Part shown: positions 35,220-35,540 of the stretch, one piece after another | Layout of the letters: the number at the start of each line of letters is the position of its first letter | How positions within the stretch are numbered: position 1 is the stretch's first letter | Assembly (NCBI GenBank): GCA_937944295.1 | Contig: CALDZL010000029.1 | Location: 1-35,540 of the forward strand | Direction of reading: 5' to 3' | Source of the DNA: an uncultured Sphingorhabdus sp. | GTDB lineage: Bacteria > Pseudomonadota > Alphaproteobacteria > Sphingomonadales > Sphingomonadaceae | Length of the DNA: 35,540 bases | The notes under the pieces: generated by a model | What the model saw: only the letters and a program-made list of their open reading frames with translations | What the model was told of the DNA's origin: nothing | Database searches by the model: none | Translations under genes and position numbers: made by a program

Positions 35220-35540
35220 TTAGTTTGAAATTTTCTTTTTATAAGGCCCTCTTTTTGTAGGCGTTGGGTTCATTTCGTCAACTTTCGATATTATGTCTTC
35301 TAATGACCATAGTGTATCAGTAATTCCAGCGGCCATAGCGGGGCTAACTTTCAATGTTTTGTGAATACGCGTAAAGTTATAAAACACAAAATAGATTGCA
35401 AGCGCATAGATATGATTATCAAGCTTCTTGCTAAATGCGTTTGTTAGACGTGTGAAACGGCGCATAGACATTCTCATTGTAAGATTGCTGCGCTCAACAT
35501 AGCTTGTTGATACGTGCTTAATATCTGGATCGCCTTCACG
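35220..35540 (-). CDS. IS1-like transposase, C-terminal part (runs off the window)
   Basis: The frame is open from the stop at 35220 to the window edge, so the gene is cut by the window rather than broken. The visible 106 residues include ERSNLTMRMSMRRFTRLTNAFSKKLDNH and YFVFYNFTRIHKTLKVSPAMAAGITDTLW, matching the C-terminus of IS1-type DDE transposases common in alphaproteobacteria; the HKTL region is near the last catalytic residue. The tail is lysine-rich. The element's right end should lie within 35161-35220, but no terminal inverted repeat can be confirmed without the other end. It sits 60 bases from the winged-helix regulator. Confidence 0.75.
   Translation of the reverse strand, partial: REGDPDIKHVSTSYVERSNLTMRMSMRRFTRLTNAFSKKLDNHIYALAIYFVFYNFTRIHKTLKVSPAMAAGITDTLWSLEDIISKVDEMNPTPTKRGPYKKKISN

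Noticed and set aside
35161-35220. Terminal inverted repeat and target duplication of the IS element
   Set aside because: The other end is outside the window, so arms and duplication cannot be matched.

Overview
The window looks like chromosome from an alphaproteobacterium, most likely a Sphingomonadales member with unusually AT-rich DNA. This rests on the protein sequences (HflK beginning around a GPWDNG segment, a DUF2007 protein, DUF455, a CHCC zinc-finger protein, an IorB-like oxidoreductase, class I PHA synthase with a phasin) and on gene neighbourhoods usual in that group; no rRNA or tRNA is present to confirm it. Coding density is high, no stretch above about 300 bases lacks a gene, and apart from one insertion-sequence end at the right border the content is core metabolism.

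Left part (1-12.9 kb): a minus-strand run tgt, glnE, bcp, a DUF455 ferritin-like protein and an M23 peptidase; two plus-strand DUF2282 lipoproteins (bufferin-like, each with four conserved cysteines); the minus-strand glnK-amtB nitrogen operon with a near-perfect sigma-54 promoter, a candidate NtrC site, and a structured 3' region that looks like a small RNA; then a minus-strand operon tldD, a PNP-oxidase-like protein, a DUF2007 protein and a patatin-like phospholipase, preceded by a CHCC zinc-finger protein and a DUF4402 secreted protein.

Middle (12.9-27.5 kb): an ABC ATPase without its permease overlapping nadB; a membrane-lipid module (acyl desaturase plus a membrane/SRPBCC fusion) divergent from an ArsR-type regulator, with back-to-back promoters; a Do-like protease, hflC and hflK facing mrp; a solitary Tat-type molybdopterin oxidoreductase subunit; hemH; phaB; and a small ribbon-helix-helix protein whose start codon lies in a perfect inverted repeat.

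Right part (27.5-35.5 kb): a secreted protein of unknown function, murA, clpS, phasin and phaC on the minus strand, then an alanine-type aminotransferase, a winged-helix regulator with a degenerate receiver, and the truncated end of an IS1-like transposase. phaB, phaC and the phasin together show that the organism probably makes polyhydroxyalkanoate; the phasin has a textbook promoter bracketed by TGC/GCA dyads resembling PhaR operators. The least-explained items are the lipid-anchored DUF2282 pair without a maturation enzyme, the two 3'-UTR-type RNAs whose loops carry anti-Shine-Dalgarno sequences, the ArsR/desaturase/SRPBCC module and the palindrome over the RHH start codon.
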